From assembly GCA_002104945.1 (NCBI GenBank), contig MCFH01000039.1:358501-422500 (forward strand): DNA of 64,000 nucleotides, given 5' to 3'. The position numbers and the translations under genes are program-made. This document shows, piece by piece, positions 43,874 to 55,627 of this stretch. Position 1 is the first letter of the stretch. Each line of letters begins with the position of its first letter. Source of the stretch: Piromyces finnis. Lineage: Eukaryota > Neocallimastigomycota > Neocallimastigomycetes > Neocallimastigales > Neocallimastigaceae. The notes under the pieces are model-generated. The model worked only from the letters and a program-made list of their open reading frames with translations, did no database searches and was not told the DNA's origin.

Positions 43874-44556
43874 CTCATCTTCGTACAGCGATTGACAATA
43901 ACAAGAATACAATTGAAACCGTCGGATTTAAGAAGATCCGTGACAAAGTCCATTGGGATTGAAGACCAAGGCCTAGAACTAATAGGGAGCGACTCCAAAA
44001 ATCCATACGGTTTGTGTCTTAGGTCTTTAAACCGACAACAGACAGAGAAAGAACGGACAAAGTTTTCTTCATACCATAATGACTAGCAGCAGGGGAATCA
44101 TGACATATTTGTAAAACAGAAGACCGGCACGAAGGGGGATGCAAATTTTATCGTTATGTAGAAGAAAGTTATTCCGAATACAAAATTTATTATGGAGGTC
44201 AGTTGAACAAGAAGGACCGTTACTTAAGGAGTCGCAGATTTTAGAGTAAAACTGGTCATCCTTGTACCCAATAAGAATCGACCCATTGAGAGTGGAAACA
44301 GAGGAGACTAAGGCGCAAAAGTTTTCAGACTTGAGTACAGAAAAGGATGAAAAAAAATCATTTAGAGTATTTAGATAGTTTGGCCGTCTTGATAAGCAAT
44401 TTGGTTTGCCATTCGAAGAGCCCGGTCTAAATTCAATTTGGAAATTGAATTCGGAAAGAAAGGAACAAAGATCAGCGAACGAGTCGATTGGTCATCTTTT
44501 CAGATTTATTCTGAAAGAGAAGATTACGATGGTCTGAAAAGATTTTAACGGGAGAG

Positions 44557-45352
44557 TGTAAAGATATAATATATATTTTTAGATTATTTAATAATTAATT
44601 ATTAATTATTAAATAATAAATTAATATTTAGTAAAACTGATTATAAAATTTTTGAATAAATTTTATGGAATAATTTAATAATAAATTATTTTATAATAAT
44701 TCCGTTAAATTTAAATTAAGATAAATATTTAAGTTTAAGGAATAAAAGAATTTTAATTAAATTTAAATACTTCAAATATTTTAAATATTCATAATATTTT
44801 CTAAATACCTTTTATTTAATTTTAGAATAGATTATACTTTTTTATTTAAATTTAGAATAGTTTAATAATTTTAACTTAGTTTTAAAAATAGATAGATTTA
44901 TTTATATTTCAATAGGAAATATATTAAGAATAGTATTGATAGTATTAAATTAATTTATAGAAAATACATGGGCTTTATTCAATTCTGAGTTTACTCAAAT
45001 TGAATTAAAAGTATAATGAATTAGTTTTAGTTTAGTTTTGTTATTTTATTATTTAATTAGATTAGTGTTGTTTATTTTATATTAAATATATGTTTATTTA
45101 AATAGAATAATATATTAGAATATAATTATGAAAAAATATAAATACATGTAATTTTTGTTTATTAAATCGATGTAATTGTTATTTTCAATTTTTTAATTAT
45201 TAACTATTATATAGTTAATAATATTTTTAAGAGTTTAAATAAAAATGTTTTTTTTAAAAATAAAAATTTAATGTTTTATTTTTTTATTTTTGTGTTAATA
45301 AAAATTGTTTTGTTTTAAGTATAAAATCTGTTTTAAATTTTATACTTTTACA
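44557..45352 (+). repeat. Solo LTR M2 inserted in element E RNase H
   Basis: 796 bp, TGTAAAGATATAAT...ATACTTTTACA, flanked by GAGAG at 44552-44556 and 45353-45357. Same family and orientation as M1 but clearly diverged from it. Confidence 0.93.
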
Positions 45353-47138
45353 GAGAGGTTACACCCTTTTACAAGTTCCAATGATGCAACAATAGCGAGA
45401 AGTTCCTTATCATATATGGGGTAGTTACACTCAGCAGATGATAAGGAACGAGAAAAGAATGCTACGGGATGCCTTTTGTTATCTGTTCGAGAAATCTGGG
45501 AAAGTACTGCGCCGATAGCATAATCGCTGGCGTCAGTTTCAAGAAAGAACGGAAGTGAGCAATCCGGGAAGATGAGGACCGGGGCGGAAGTTAAAAGGTG
45601 TTTTAAAGAGAGGAAAGCCTCATTGGCCTCCTTTGACCATGCAAAAGACTTACCCTTTTTAAGAAGGAAATTAAGGGGATGCGCAACTTTAGCAAACTTA
45701 GGGATGAACCTCCTATAATAGTTTGCAAGCCCAATAAATGATTGTACTTCTTTGGCGTTTGACGGAATGGGCCAATTTAAAATAGTATACACTTTGGATG
45801 GATCCATCGAGATTCAATTGTCCGAAATCCGATGTCCAAGAAAATCAAGAGATGGGGAGAAAAATAAAAATTGGCATTTCTCTAACTTGGCAAAGAGACC
45901 CGCGGACCTGAGACATTGGAGAACGAAGCGAAGGTGTGTTAAATGGGTGTCATCATTTTCAGAAAATATAATGATATCATCAATGTATTCGTAAACATAC
46001 TTTCCGATACTATCATCGAAGACATCATTGATGAAATGCTGGAATACCGCTGGGGCGTTCTTGAGTTCAAACGGCATTACAGTATATTCAAAGTGCCCGA
46101 GATGATAGTTAAAAGCGGTTTTATATTCATCGCCGCTCTTAATTCGCACCAAGCTATAGGCTGAACGTAAGTCCAGCTTGGAAAGGACCTTCCCACGCCC
46201 TAAGTGTTTCAACATATTGTTAATAAAGGAAAGAGAATATGAATCACGTATAATGATTTCGATGAGTCTTCGATAATCAACGCATAGACGTAAATCTTCA
46301 TTCTTCTTCTTGACGAAGAGGATGAGCGCTCCAGCAGGGGACTTACTTTTTCGGATAAATCCCTTTTTAAGGTTTTCTTCGATGTAATCCTCCAGAGCCT
46401 TGGATTCCTGCTGGGTTAATGGATAAATAGGACCGTAAAACAGCTTAGAGTTAGGTTTTAAGTTAATTTCGCAGTCATAAATACGGTGAGGAGGAAGCTT
46501 ATTAGCCGAGACCTTATCAAAAACATCGTAGAACTGCGAGAGAGAAGCGGGGAGAGATGAAGAAGACGAAGAGTCTGAGGACCGAGCATCGAGAGAAACA
46601 ACAGAGTGGATCGGGAAGGCAGAGACTGGAGTAGAAGAGGGAGGGACAGAATTTTGTAGCATTTTCTTTAGGGAAGATTGAAGACAGTAGGTCTTACAGT
46701 AATCGAAAGAGAAAAATAGCTCTTTGGAATCAATGGATGGATTGTGACAATTTAGCCATCCAGCGCCTAAGAGACAGCAGTAAGAAGTAAGATCGATCAC
46801 GTAGAAGGAAACATAGCAATTGTGATCTTTATAAGACAAAAGTAAAGGATCAATTTTCCCAATGATGGATTGGTTACCACCAATTCCTGCAATGTTCGGA
46901 AAATCGGAGTAGTGAGAGAAAGGAATCTGAGAAACCTTAGCAAAATTGATGTCCATTAAATCAAACTGAGAACCAAAATCAATGAGAATCTTGGTTTCGA
47001 TATTTGAAGAGTTAAGGATGATATCAAAAGGTACTACCGCCGTTTGTGCTAAGTTAGGGTTATCGGATAATCTACAAGGACTGTGGATAGGAAGTTGGAT
47101 GTCTACAGGAACTGAGACATGAGAGCCAAAACTAAAAC

Positions 47139-47812
47139 TCATTGAGGAATGGTTTGGATGAGAAGATTTTTTTGGTTTCTTGGGGCAACTATCGGAGAGA
47201 TGGCTAGGTGCTCCACAGTATAGACATAGACTATTCTTCCCTCTACGGCCTTTCTCTTCGTTGGAGAGTGACTTGAAATTATTTTTCCTTGGCCTGGGGC
47301 TCCGTTCTCTTGAGGAAAAGTTGGAGTCATGGAAAAATTTTGGTAAGCTGCTAATTTGGTGTCTATACGAACGGCTATAGACTGCATAGCAGCAAGAGAG
47401 CGAGGGCCTGGGAACATCTCAAGGATTCTATTCGCTACTTGATCATGAAGACCAAGTAAGAACGCGTCCATCATGGCTAATTCATTAAGTGGAATCAGCA
47501 GCGAACCTATTAAATTCCAAGATGTAACCTTGAGTACCACCGAGGTTGCGTTGTCGAATTGAATGTAACCTCTGGTTGGCAATAAAAGAACATCTTCATA
47601 CGTTCAATGAATTGCTAATAATCGGTTAGACATGGGTCGTTGTTATCTATTAGGGTTGCTGCCCAGTTCATGGCTTCCCCATAAAATCTTGACACCAAAT
47701 AGATTATTTTTGCTTCATCAGTTGGGTATTTGTCAGGATATATCATGAATAAAAGATTTATTTTTGCTAGAAATTCTTTCAGATACCTATGATCATCTGC
47801 AAACCCGTCCAT
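47139..47812 (-). pseudogene. Element E gag relic
   Basis: The minus-strand ATG at 47812 opens a J/E-type gag capsid (DDHRYLKEFLAKINLLFMIY ... YGEAMNWAATLIDNNDPCL). The frame is lost at about 47610 and regained from 47582 (LHDQVANRILEMFPGPRSL, then MQSIAVRIDTKLAAY) to a TGA at 47139-47141. A basic linker and a degraded knuckle precede the stop. The gag stop overlaps the ATG of the protease-RT frame (ATGA), a -1 relation. Confidence 0.8.
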
Positions 47813-50015
47813 TAGGGTAGCAGCGTCTGGAAATTCGATTTCCTTTTTTTTTGAGCTTGATGGATGAATAACTGTTAAGAGACCGAATTTATTGAGGTGT
47901 GTAATTGTGTTTTAATGGTGTTATTATAATGATTTCTAGAAAACTTATAATGACACCATGACTATCACAACACAGGTCAATAAATTATTATTGTTAAAGT
48001 TTTATATATTATAATATTTTTTTTAATGTTAATAAATTACCTTTCGGAAAATAAAATTGAAACAAATAATAATAAATCTCCAAGTCTTAAATTAAAAAGT
48101 TGTGGATGTATTAATATAAGAAAATAAAAAGGAGCTTTAGTAATTAATAAAATAAAATAAAGAATTCTTTTACTTATAGTGGATAAAAGGTTAAATAGAA
48201 TGTGGATAAATGTTAAATGTGGATAATGGAATAAAAGTATCAGAAAACAAACTTTAAATAATAATAAACATTAAGTAAGCTTTAATTAATGTGGATATAA
48301 ATGAAAAATAAAATTACTCAAAAAGATACTGCAGCTACTATGAAAACTATCCGGAAAATTTTATATTAAAAATAAATTAATAGAGGACAATAGAAATTAA
48401 ATATGCATATAAAGAAAGAAGAAAATCTTAAGAAGTAATAAAACAAAGTTCTTTAATTATTTATAAAATTTTATTCTTTATCTATTATTTTTTTTCTTTA
48501 CTAACTTCAAGGGTCGAAATTTCTTCTTAACGGCCGAGAAATTGATAAAGAATGAAATTTATAAATAATGAATTAATAGAATAGCTGATTTTAAAATTAT
48601 ATAAACTTAATATAAATTAAAATAATAGTAAATAATCAAAATAATCTAAAATATAAATGTTTAATTAAATTTTAAAAATGTAAAATATAAACAACTTTTG
48701 TTTATAAATAAACTTAAATGTATTTATTTATTATAAATAGAAATAGAAAATATTATTTTTAAAGATTGTTACTAATTAGCCAGGAAAATTAGAATATTTT
48801 AAAATTATTTATAATAGTATATAATAGATAGTTAATAGAATAATTAGATATTCTCAATATTTTATCTATTTAGAAATTGTAACTTATTAAATAATAAAAT
48901 AATATTAAAATAATAAATCATTATTCAATATTGAAATATTATTGAAATATTATTAAAATAATATTAAAATAAATTAAATAAATTATAATACTTAATAGTA
49001 TAGTATTAATATAGTAAATTGATATATAAATATTATATATTATATAAAATATATAAATATTTTAAATAAGAAAAGAATTTTATAAATATATCATAGATTA
49101 GATAAATAGTTAATAATATTATAAATCAGATAGTTGAATAATTGTAATGAATTGCTACGGTTCAAATAAGATATCACAAAACACTTGAATAGTTATAAAA
49201 ATAAAAATTTATTTAATTTTAATTTTTATTCATTTAATTTATTTTTGATTTTTCAATTTTTAAAATTTTTCTCAAAAATCCTCGTACTTTTTCCAACTAT
49301 CCATTATTTGAAATTTAATGGTTTTGGATAGCTAAGGATTTAAATTGATTTCATTCATAATATATGGATCATTCACTGTAACATATATTAATTAAATCCT
49401 TAATATATATTATGAATAATCTCTTAATATTTGAATAGAAAAATTTTTAATTTATAATTAATAAATTTTTAATTTATGATATGTGTAACATTTTTGCATA
49501 TCATATATTATATATTTAATTATGACATATAATAAAATTATATTATTCAATTAATTATGCCCTTTTTTAGACATAAATAATAATTTTTCTGTCGAGGTAT
49601 CTTCTGTTTTGTGTGTAACAGTTGCCTCTTTTAGTAAAAATTATAATTAAATTCTATGTCATAATTTCAAATTATAAAATATTATACAATAAAGTTAATT
49701 AATAAAATAAACCTTAAATAATAATAAAATACCTATAACTATTTTAATAATAAAATTTTGTAAAATTTTATAAGTATAAAATATTATAAGTAATTATACT
49801 AATACTAATAATAAAGGTCTTAAATAACTATATACAAATAATATAACTATATAATAAAAATATTAATAATTACTAGAAAAATGTATAAAAATTATATATT
49901 ATAATTTTTATATTTTAAAAATAGAGTTAAACACTAGTAAGGAATATAAATAGTTGAAGGTTAAATCCTAAAATTCTAGCTAATTCAACTATTTATGTTC
50001 ATTCCTTAACAGAAT
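47813..50015. other. Leader of element E and AT-rich DNA with an inverted copy of the D leader
   Basis: No gene over about 2.2 kb. 47918-47960 holds a 13-bp imperfect hairpin (GGTGTTATTATAA / TTATAATGACACC). The stretch from about 48800 to 49140 is the reverse complement of about 57150-57550 in the 5' leader of element D, so it is the remains of a related element in the other orientation. The rest is AT-rich and unassigned. Confidence 0.6.
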
Positions 50016-50806
50016 TGATATAATTTGATAATAATCTTAATTTTGAATTTTACTTCAAAAAGTGATTATTATATTATATCTTGAGTTATAACTATATAAG
50101 TTATATGGATTAGAATTTGAAATTGTTTTTATAAAGATTAATAAAATTGTTTTATTAAAAACACTAAATTGTTTTATTAGAAACACTCGTTTTTCTAATA
50201 TTTAAATATTTAAAATTTTATTTAATTAATTATAAAAGTGATTATTAAAATTATAATATTTCTTTATTAATAATAATAATAATGATTAAAATAAGAATAT
50301 TTACATGTATTTATATTTTCTTTTAATTTTAAACTATTTACATTAAAATAATAAAATTAATAACTATTTACAGTAAAAGTAATAAAAGTAATTAAAAATA
50401 ACAATAAAAGAAATAATTAAAAGTTAAAGAATATAAAAAGTTGTTTATTTTACAATTAATTAAAGTAATAACTATTTTTAATATTTTAATAAAAGTGTAT
50501 AATTATATTATTTTATAACATGGATTATTATATTTGTTTACTTTTAAAGTGTAATTTACTAACGAAGTTATTAAATATTTAATTTAATAATTAATTTAAC
50601 AAAAGTTATATATTTTGATCTCGATTAATTAAAGTTTATTATTTTCTTTCAATAATTAGAATATATGCAGTGTTTAGGATTAATTTTATTTTAGAATTTT
50701 GGTAAAGTAATTAATTAAACTATAACTTATTTAAAGTTACTTTTAGGGTTAATTTGAAAATCAGGTTTAATAATAATTTTATATTTATTAATTTCATTAT
50801 TTATCA
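50016..50806 (-). repeat. 3' LTR of element D (family I)
   Basis: 791 bp, TGATATAATTTG...ATTTATCA, the same length as and apparently near-identical to 57639-58429. The left flank GAAT recurs directly after the right-hand LTR, a 4-bp target duplication. Confidence 0.93.
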
Positions 50807-50819
50807 GTTTCTCGGCCTT

Positions 50820-53800
50820 TTAAGAATTAACTTCGTCCCTTGAAGTCAAATTTTGTTCTGGTAGAACGTAAGGAAAAATATTTTTAATATGCACATTTCT
50901 ATCAAGTAGTTTTCCTGTATGTGGATCTTCAAGTACAACAGTATTAAATTTTTGTTTATTAACAACTTTATAAGGACCATAAAAATAAGGATTTAATTTA
51001 CTTCTTCCTATTAATCTTATCATAACATAATCACCTGGTTTATAAGTTTTCTTTAAAGCTTTGGATAAACCTATTCTATGTTCCCAATATTGATTAGCAT
51101 GATTAGAATATTCAGTAGCTTGTTTTACCCAATTTTGATGCCTTAAAAATCTTCGAAAAATATATTCTTCTTCTGTTTCATTAGGATCTTTATAAATATC
51201 AGGAAACATTATTTCTAATGGCCATGTGTCTCTTCTACCATATAATAGTTCGAAACTACTAAACTTAGTTTTTGAATTTTTGGTGGTTCTAAGTGCCCAA
51301 AGTGCAGATGGTAAATATTCATCCCATTCGGATTCATTTTCAATTAAAAGTCTTAAAGTTTTTCCAATTTCTTTGTTTCTATTTTCAATCATACCATTAG
51401 ATTGTGGGTGATGAGGAGAAACAAAATGAACCCATGATCCATATAGATCAATCATCATTTTAGTAATATCAGACATAAACGAACTTCCATTATCAGTAAC
51501 AATTATTTCTGGTGGACCGTGTCTTGTTATTACTTCTATTAAAAATTTTATTACTTCTTCTGATTTCATATTTGGGATTGCTTTAGCTTCAACCCATTTG
51601 GTGAAATAATCAACAAGGGTAATAATATAAGAATTTCCATGTTTAGTAAGTGGTAATGGACCAACTATATCTAATCCGACTCTAGTAAATGGTTGTTCAA
51701 TTGGGGTTATATTATCTTCAGTATTTTTAGGTAAAGGTTTAGGTCTACAAAGTTGACATTTTCTACAGGACTTTACCCACATTCTTACATCATTCCAAAT
51801 ACCAGGCCAATAGTAAGATTTTAAAATTCTATTTGTGGTCTTTTCAGCACCTTCATGACCAACAGAATGAGCACGACTAATAATATCCTTTTTATCTTCA
51901 TCTTTATAAATAACTTTAAGATATAATTCATCCTTTTTGTAATAAAGAGTATTATCAACAACTTGATAATTTTTAGTAAAATATTTTTTTATTCCTTCAG
52001 GTAGGTCTAAATCTCTTGGATTAAAATCAGATAAAATTGCATAAGCGCAATTTACTATTTCATTAGAGTTTTTAGAAGGCAATCTTGAAAGAGCATCAGC
52101 AAAAACATTTTTCTTTCCTTTATCATATTTTAATTCAATTTTATATTTATTAAATTCTTCAATCCATCTTGCATGTCTACCTTTTGATGGAATATTCTTT
52201 TTATAGAATCCAAGTAATGGTTTATGATCGGTAATTAATATGGTAGGATTTTTATTACTTATAATATATTAACGAAATTGTAAAATAGCATAATATATTG
52301 CTAATCCTTCAAGATCAGTAACAGAATAATTCTTTTCTGAAGTAGATAAAGTACGACTAATACAACAAATTGGATGTTCCAATTTGTCCCCCTCCACCTG
52401 TAAGAGTACAGCACCAATGCCATTAGTTGATGCATCAGTACGAATAATAAATTCTTTATTAAAATCAGGATAACTTAAAATAGGATCACTTAATAGACAT
52501 TGTCGAATATCTTCAAAAGCATCATTACATTCTTGTGACTAAATATATTCTTGGTCTTTCTTTAATAAATTAAAAAGAGAACTTGCTCTAATAGAAAAAT
52601 TTTGAATAAATTTGCGGTAATAACTAGCTAGACCTAGGAATGATCTTAGTTCATTAACATTTCTTGGAGCATTCCATAAGGCAATACTTTGAACTTTAGA
52701 AGGAACAGTTTTTAATCCATTAGGTGTAAGTACATGTCCTAGTACTTCTACCTTTTCTTGAAAGAATTTACATTTTTGTAAATTAAGAGAAAGATTATAT
52801 TTAGATAATATTTCAAAAACTTGTTGTAAATGATAAAGATGTTCTTCAGGTGATTTAGAATAAACAACAATATCATCAATATAAACAAAAAGACATTTAC
52901 CAATTAATGGTAAGAGAATCCTATTCATTTCTCGCTGGAAAGTAGCGGGAGCATTAGTTAAACCAAATGGCATTACTTTAAAATTATAATTACCAAATTT
53001 CGTTGTAAAAGCAGTTTTTTCAATATCATTTGGATTCATAGGAATTTGATGATAGCCAGAATATAAATCTAAAGCAGAAAATATTTTTGCACCATTAACA
53101 GAAGAAATTAATTCATCAATAAAAGGAAGTGCATAAGAATCCTTAATGGTAATTTCATTAAGTCTTCTATAATCAATACACATTCTCCATTTACCATTTT
53201 TCTTTTGTACAAGCAGAACTGGAAATGACCATGGAGAGTGAGGAGTAATTAAACCTTTATCAAGTAATGAAAGAATTTCACTTTTTAAAATATCAGCATG
53301 TTCCTTAGATAATTTATAAGGTTTTAATTTTATTGGTTTATTAGTAGTAGTAATTATAGAATGAGGCTCTAGATCCGCAGTAGTTAATTGAGACATTGAT
53401 GTAGCCATACAATTTTTATATTTATTTATAATATGTTCAAATTTTGATTTAATATTATCAGGTGTTGAATTTAAAATTTCTTTTAATGTATCTTGAAATT
53501 CTTGGTTTTCTTCTTTTGAAATAATTATAGAATTCATCAAAGGAATATCATTAATATCATTATCATTACTATTGATAATATTTGTAATTTTCTTTAAACC
53601 TTTTTTTGTTTTTTGATATATATAATCATCATCAGGGTCAATAAATAAACGGTATTTCTTTTGAATACCTCTTCCAAAAATTATATCAAAGTATGGGTTA
53701 CTTTGTTCTATAATATAAAATTTTTCTAAAATAGTACAACAATTATTAATATTTATTTTTAAAGTAGTAAAAATATTTGTAGGAACAGTAGTACCATTAG

Positions 53801-54660
53801 CAATAGTTATATTTTGTTCCTCATCACTTTTTTCAATATTTTTATTAGATAATTTATTAAAACCATTTGTAGTAATGATATTGACGTTTGCGCCAGTATC
53901 ATAAAGAATTTTTAAATATTTTCCATCTATGTCGCCAATTATTAATGGAATATTAGAGTTATTAAAGGAGTACATCACTTTTTCAACTTTAGGTTTACAA
54001 CCTTGTTCTAATTCTTTTCTAAGCGATGGACTAGTAGAGAGTAATTGAGAAAGACTTATTTTTGGATATAAATTATTTGCTTCTTTAATTATACTAAATT
54101 TATCTTTGGTTTTTAACATTTGTATTTCTGTCATATTTCTTTTTGTAGTTACCTTGGGTTTGACAAGATTTTTCTTTACTTTTATATTATTAGTTTCATT
54201 ATTATTTTTAAAAGTTTCTTCATTAGTAGAATTGTTAGAATCATTAATTTCAATAGGTTGGATATGTTCTTTTGTATTCGTAACTTCTTCTAAAGGTATT
54301 TCATTGGTATTATTTTGTTCTTCTTCACTTTCTATTTCTGTTTCTTCATTTGGGATTTCTTCCATCTTTTCATCTTTATCTTCACTAATTTTTCTTCTAC
54401 GAGTATCTCTAATATTCTTCTTTTGTTGTTTTAAATTCCTAATGTTGGGTTGGTTAAGTATTGAGGGTTTGACAATACTTTTATTATTTGATGATATTTT
54501 ATTTTTATCTAGTGTTTTAACATTTATTCTCTTCTTTTGAGCGGCATTTATAGAATAATTATTTTCATTAGAGATATTAGAATTTATTTGGGCTTCTTGT
54601 ACATTTTGTGAATTGTTTGCAATTTTAGTTTTTATGGGAGATTGCTTACTCCCATTATTT
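50820..54660 (-). pseudogene. Element D protease-RT-RNase H-integrase (two premature stops)
   Basis: One frame runs from the gag overlap at about 54668 down to TAA 50820-50822. An acidic/Asn-rich leader is followed by an aspartic protease (KILYDTGANVNIIT, about 53905-53935). RT has MCIDYRRLNEI and YIDDIVVYS near 52873. RNase H has RTDASTNGIGAVLLQ and TDHKPLLGFY. The integrase has HEGAEKTT, CRKCQLCRPK, GLDIVGPLP, VTDNGSSFMS and NGMIENRNKEIGK, and the end lacks a chromodomain. Two in-frame stops break it: TAG at 52539-52541 (KDQEYI*SQEC, probably a lost Trp) and TAA near 52270 (LQFR*YIIS, probably a lost Gln). Both are G/C to A/T changes. Everything else is intact and the LTRs are near-identical, so the element is young. 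It may be a defective copy mobilised by relatives. Confidence 0.9.
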
Positions 54661-54668
54661 AATTTAAA
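54636..54668 (-). promoter_or_regulatory. -1 ribosomal frameshift signal of element D
   Basis: On the minus strand gag ends CAT TTA AAT TAA; TTTAAAT (54668-54662) is an in-frame slippery heptamer directly before the stop. After an 8-nt spacer comes GGGAG-TAAGCAAT-CTCCC, a 5-bp GC-rich hairpin. The -1 frame is open for the whole pol. The relic D2 preserves the same bases at 61209-61241. Confidence 0.82.
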
Positions 54669-55627
54669 TGATTATATTCATCATCTAATTCTGGACAATC
54701 ATTCGTAGTATGACCTATTCTTTTACAATTTAAACAAACATTAATTTTTAGGTCAGCAAGCTTTTGAGTTATTTCTTTTAGTTCATCATCATTATTTTGT
54801 GGATATTTTAAGGTACTTCTTCTTTGCTCAACATTTTGACTAATATTATTAAATCTTGGATAATTATTGTTATTATTATTGTAGTTATTATTTTGAATAT
54901 TACTATTATAATTATTATTTCTGTAGTTATTAGTATAATTTCTATTATTATAATTTTTAAAACTATTTTGGGTGGTATTATTATTATTCATTCGGTTATA
55001 ACTATTAAAATTATTGGAATATGCTTTATCATTATTTCTTTGAGCATTATTATCATTTGGAGATCTTCTAGAATTAATGGAGGTCCTCATTTTGGGTCTA
55101 TTTTCTTCGACTATGTTATAAATTTTCTCTTTCTTAATAGTAATATTCCTGGCTTCTTCTAAACTTTTTGGTTCAGCTTCTAATAGTGCCTCATAAGTCT
55201 TGGTAAAGTTTCTAAAGGCATTAATATAGTATGATATAATAATTTCATTTGACATTTTTAGATTTGTTTTATTTATTAGAGAGTCAAATTTTATATTAAA
55301 TTCAGATACACTTTCATTTTTCTTTATTGTAATAGTAGATAATTCTAATAATCTAGAATTCTTTGGTATGGAACCTCTAAAATAATTTTTAAGGTTTTTG
55401 ACGATGGTATCATAATCATCTGGTGTCTCTTTATTTAATGCATTAACTACAATTGTTCTAGCGGTACCTGTAGTTAATGATATAAGATATTCTAACTTTT
55501 CTTGTTCTGGTATCTTATATAAATTACACCAATGTTTAAAAGAAAATTCCCAATCATCAAATTCAACCTTTGTTGAACCCAAAATAGGTATTCTATTAAA
55601 GGTGATACCTTTAGTAGTATTATCCAT
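54659..55627 (-). CDS. Element D gag
   Basis: 322 intact codons from ATG 55627. The N-terminal capsid domain includes WEFSFKHWCNLYKI, LTTGTARTIVVNAL and LLELSTITIKKNESVSEFN. An Asn/Tyr-rich low-complexity region (about 200-265) is followed by a single CCHC knuckle (CLNCKRIGHTTNDC, about 299-312) close to the C-terminus. It would assemble the particle and bind element RNA. It is not closely related to the gag of K/J/E. Expression of pol depends on the frameshift signal at its stop. Confidence 0.9.
   Translation of the reverse strand: MDNTTKGITFNRIPILGSTKVEFDDWEFSFKHWCNLYKIPEQEKLEYLISLTTGTARTIVVNALNKETPDDYDTIVKNLKNYFRGSIPKNSRLLELSTITIKKNESVSEFNIKFDSLINKTNLKMSNEIIISYYINAFRNFTKTYEALLEAEPKSLEEARNITIKKEKIYNIVEENRPKMRTSINSRRSPNDNNAQRNNDKAYSNNFNSYNRMNNNNTTQNSFKNYNNRNYTNNYRNNNYNSNIQNNNYNNNNNNYPRFNNISQNVEQRRSTLKYPQNNDDELKEITQKLADLKINVCLNCKRIGHTTNDCPELDDEYNHLN

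Larger units (their letters stand above)
42198..47142 (-). pseudogene. Element E protease-RT-RNase H-integrase-chromodomain relic, hit by two solo LTRs
   Basis: Minus-strand pol of the Tf1/sushi type. From 47142 it reads a protease whose active site is ILIDFGSQ (DFG where DSG or DTG is expected), then RT (YIDD at about 45978-45989). A TGA at about 45811 interrupts it, then RNase H (ETDASDYAIGAVLSQ). A solo LTR sits at 44557-45352, followed by a degenerate stretch with the H2C2 region (HDSPAASHYGMKK). A second solo LTR lies at 43147-43873, then the integrase core (MSHFIPFRGIPSAVDTV, SDRGSQFTS, NGQTEKLNS), a GPF segment and a chromodomain (YLIKWKGYS). An in-frame TAG (Trp codon lost) precedes the natural end at 42198. 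Deleting the second LTR and one CTCAT joins NRCTK to MSHFI in frame. Confidence 0.88.

Noticed and set aside
43796-44086. Plus-strand frame of 96 codons
   Set aside because: It runs across the M1 LTR edge and is antisense to the E integrase relic.
54106-55162. Long plus-strand frames rich in Ile/Val/Ser opposite the D gag and pol leader
   Set aside because: They are antisense shadows of the Asn-, Glu- and Lys-rich coding strand.
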